From Candidatus Bathycorpusculum sp. (GTDB lineage Archaea > Thermoproteota > Bathyarchaeia > Bathyarchaeales > Bathycorpusculaceae), in the NCBI GenBank assembly GCA_009779045.1, contig WREZ01000093.1:1-5656 (forward strand): 5,656 bases of DNA. Reading direction: 5' to 3'. The notes under the pieces are model-generated. The model saw only the letters and a program-made list of their open reading frames with translations, searched no databases and was not told where the DNA came from. Position 1 is the first letter of the stretch. Each line of letters opens with the position of its first letter. Made by a program: the position numbers and the translations under genes. Shown piece after piece: positions 4,334 to 5,656 of this stretch.

Positions 4334-5656
4334 ATGGAAAAATTTGACGCAATAGTCGTAGGCGCTGGAACAGCAGGCTGCCTTGCAGCAAAAACCATAG
4401 CTGAATCCGGCTTAAAAGTATGTTTAGTCGAAAAAAATAGTCGCGAAAACGTAGGCCAAAAAATCTGTGGAGATGCCATAGGCGAACACCACCTAACATT
4501 TTTAGGTCTTGAAAAACCAACAGGAGGAGAATTAGAAGCAAAAATTGACGGAATGAAAATCTTCTCCCCAGACGAAAACACCGTCTTTACCGTAGCAGAC
4601 AATGACTTTAAAGGTTACATACTAAACAGACACCTATTTGGCCAATGGCTCCTAAAAACAGCCGTAGATAAAGGCGCACAACTATACGATAACACAAATT
4701 TTCGCTCACCTATAATAGAAAAATCTACAGTAGTAGGTATATCTGCAAAAAACATGAAAACCGGCCAAATCTCCGAGTTACGCAGCAAAGTAGTTGTTGA
4801 CGCCACAGGATTTTTTGGCATGGTACGCAAACAACTACCCATAGAGTTTGGTATAGATCAAACAATAGACAATGAAGATGTTGAGGCTTGTTACCGTGAA
4901 ATTCGCCAACTAACCCAAGAATCCGAAAACACACGATACTGCGAAATTTATCTAAACCAAAAAGCCTCCCCCGGTGGCTACACCTGGATTTTCCCCAAAG
5001 GCGGAGCACGCGTAAACGTGGGCATAGGCGCCCTTATGCGTAAAACAGGCTACCCAAACCCAAAAGAACAACTCTACAGCACCGCGTTTAAAAAACCAAT
5101 GTTTAACGGATCAACCGTTATAACAGGTGGCTCATGGTTTGACCCCGTACGTAGACCCCTAGACAACATGGTAAGCAACGGAGTAGCCATAATAGGCGAC
5201 GCAGCATCCCTAGTAAACCCCATACACGGCGGAGGCATCGGCCCCTCAATGCTAAGCGGTCATTTTGCAGGCAAACAAATAATCGACGCCCTAAACAAAG
5301 GCGAACCAACAAAAGAAGCCCTATGGGGATACAACAAAACATACATAGACACATACGGCAAAAAACAAGGCGCCCTAGATATCTTTAAAATATTCCTCCT
5401 CTCATGCACCGACGACGACTTAAACTATGGCATGAACCAAAAACTCATGACCGAAGACGACGTACTAAAAGCAGGCATGGGCGACGACTTCAAACTAAAC
5501 ATAACAGAAACCGCCAAACGAGTCTTCAAAGGCATAACACGCCTAGGCTTCCTAAACAAACTACGCCTAACAGTAACCATGATGAAAGAACTAACCACAC
5601 ACTACAACACATACCCCACAACCCCCGACGGCTTCGAACAATGGAGAGACCAAACA
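4334..5656 (+). CDS. Geranylgeranyl reductase family flavoprotein (3' end cut by right edge)
   Basis: An uninterrupted frame of 441 codons runs from the ATG to the edge without a stop. The product begins with the FAD Rossmann motif VVGAGTAG (8-15) and an acidic E33 ending strand 2 (CLVEK). KICGDAI (43-49, C45) follows, then VVVDATG (153-159), PGGYTWIFP (213-221) and GDAASLVNPIHGGGIG (288-303). The 213-221 segment fits PxxYxWxFP, the motif I recall for archaeal geranylgeranyl reductases. Characterised members hydrogenate double bonds of geranylgeranyl chains in archaeal ether lipids, at the membrane, with reduced FAD. The C-terminal part after about 340 resembles the longer Sulfolobus-type enzyme (about 450 residues), so only a short tail is probably missing. 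Archaea often carry several paralogues, so the substrate could be a lipid precursor, a quinone side chain or another polyprenyl compound. It is divergent from an HxlR regulator that may control it. Confidence 0.88.
   Translation, partial: MEKFDAIVVGAGTAGCLAAKTIAESGLKVCLVEKNSRENVGQKICGDAIGEHHLTFLGLEKPTGGELEAKIDGMKIFSPDENTVFTVADNDFKGYILNRHLFGQWLLKTAVDKGAQLYDNTNFRSPIIEKSTVVGISAKNMKTGQISELRSKVVVDATGFFGMVRKQLPIEFGIDQTIDNEDVEACYREIRQLTQESENTRYCEIYLNQKASPGGYTWIFPKGGARVNVGIGALMRKTGYPNPKEQLYSTAFKKPMFNGSTVITGGSWFDPVRRPLDNMVSNGVAIIGDAASLVNPIHGGGIGPSMLSGHFAGKQIIDALNKGEPTKEALWGYNKTYIDTYGKKQGALDIFKIFLLSCTDDDLNYGMNQKLMTEDDVLKAGMGDDFKLNITETAKRVFKGITRLGFLNKLRLTVTMMKELTTHYNTYPTTPDGFEQWRDQT

Noticed and set aside
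4273..5354. Several minus-strand frames opposite the reductase gene (4273-4602, 4311-4541, 4615-4842, 4725-5009, 5118-5354)
   Set aside because: All lie opposite a continuous flavoprotein frame with clear FAD motifs. Their Leu/Cys/Arg-rich translations are typical shadows.
1..5656. tRNA or rRNA genes, CRISPR arrays, insertion sequences, toxin-antitoxin pairs
   Set aside because: Almost all sequence is accounted for by recognisable genes. The three gaps (139-263, 3166-3283, 4222-4333) are too short or show only promoter-like features, and no spaced repeat array or terminal inverted repeats were seen.

Overview
The window looks like a piece of an archaeal chromosome. It carries an archaeal-type asparagine synthetase related to asparaginyl-tRNA synthetase, a GTP-family PEP carboxykinase of the form seen in archaea, a geranylgeranyl-reductase-family flavoprotein (archaeal membrane lipid saturation) and an Lrp/AsnC regulator. 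Signals are archaeal too: a TTTATATA box about 27 bases before an apparently leaderless start, and GGTG/GAGGT Shine-Dalgarno motifs before other starts. A TACK-type lineage such as Bathyarchaeia would fit, but that is only a guess from gene content. The stretch is compact; no gap between genes exceeds about 125 bases.

Layout, left to right. Positions 1-138 (minus) hold the first 46 codons of a metallo-beta-lactamase-fold hydrolase that runs off the left edge. Positions 264-3165 (minus) hold a two-gene unit: the asparagine synthetase (2161-3165) is upstream, and 16 bases later comes PEP carboxykinase (264-2144). A perfect hairpin and a T-tract follow it. Both enzymes sit at the oxaloacetate/aspartate node. 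PEP carboxykinase links PEP and oxaloacetate, and the synthetase turns aspartate into asparagine. Divergent from this pair, at 3284-3796 (plus), is an Lrp/AsnC regulator. The 118-base gap between them holds three regularly spaced dyads, the best of which fits an archaeal Lrp-type box. This repeats, with unrelated enzyme subfamilies, the bacterial asnC/asnA head-to-head arrangement.

The Lrp gene meets an HxlR-type winged-helix regulator (3793-4221, minus) tail to tail, and their stop codons overlap in a TTAA. The HxlR gene is in turn divergent from the geranylgeranyl-reductase-family gene (4334 to the right edge, plus, 441 codons visible). A perfect 13-base palindrome covers the HxlR Shine-Dalgarno and predicted transcription start, which suggests autoregulation and perhaps control of the reductase.

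All genes are recognisable family members. I found no mobile element, CRISPR array, RNA gene or defence system, and I do not see an undescribed multi-gene system. The points most worth a second look are the phased operator array, the HxlR operator overlapping its own ribosome binding site, unusual residues in the PEP carboxykinase nucleotide pocket, and a change in codon style inside two adjacent genes.
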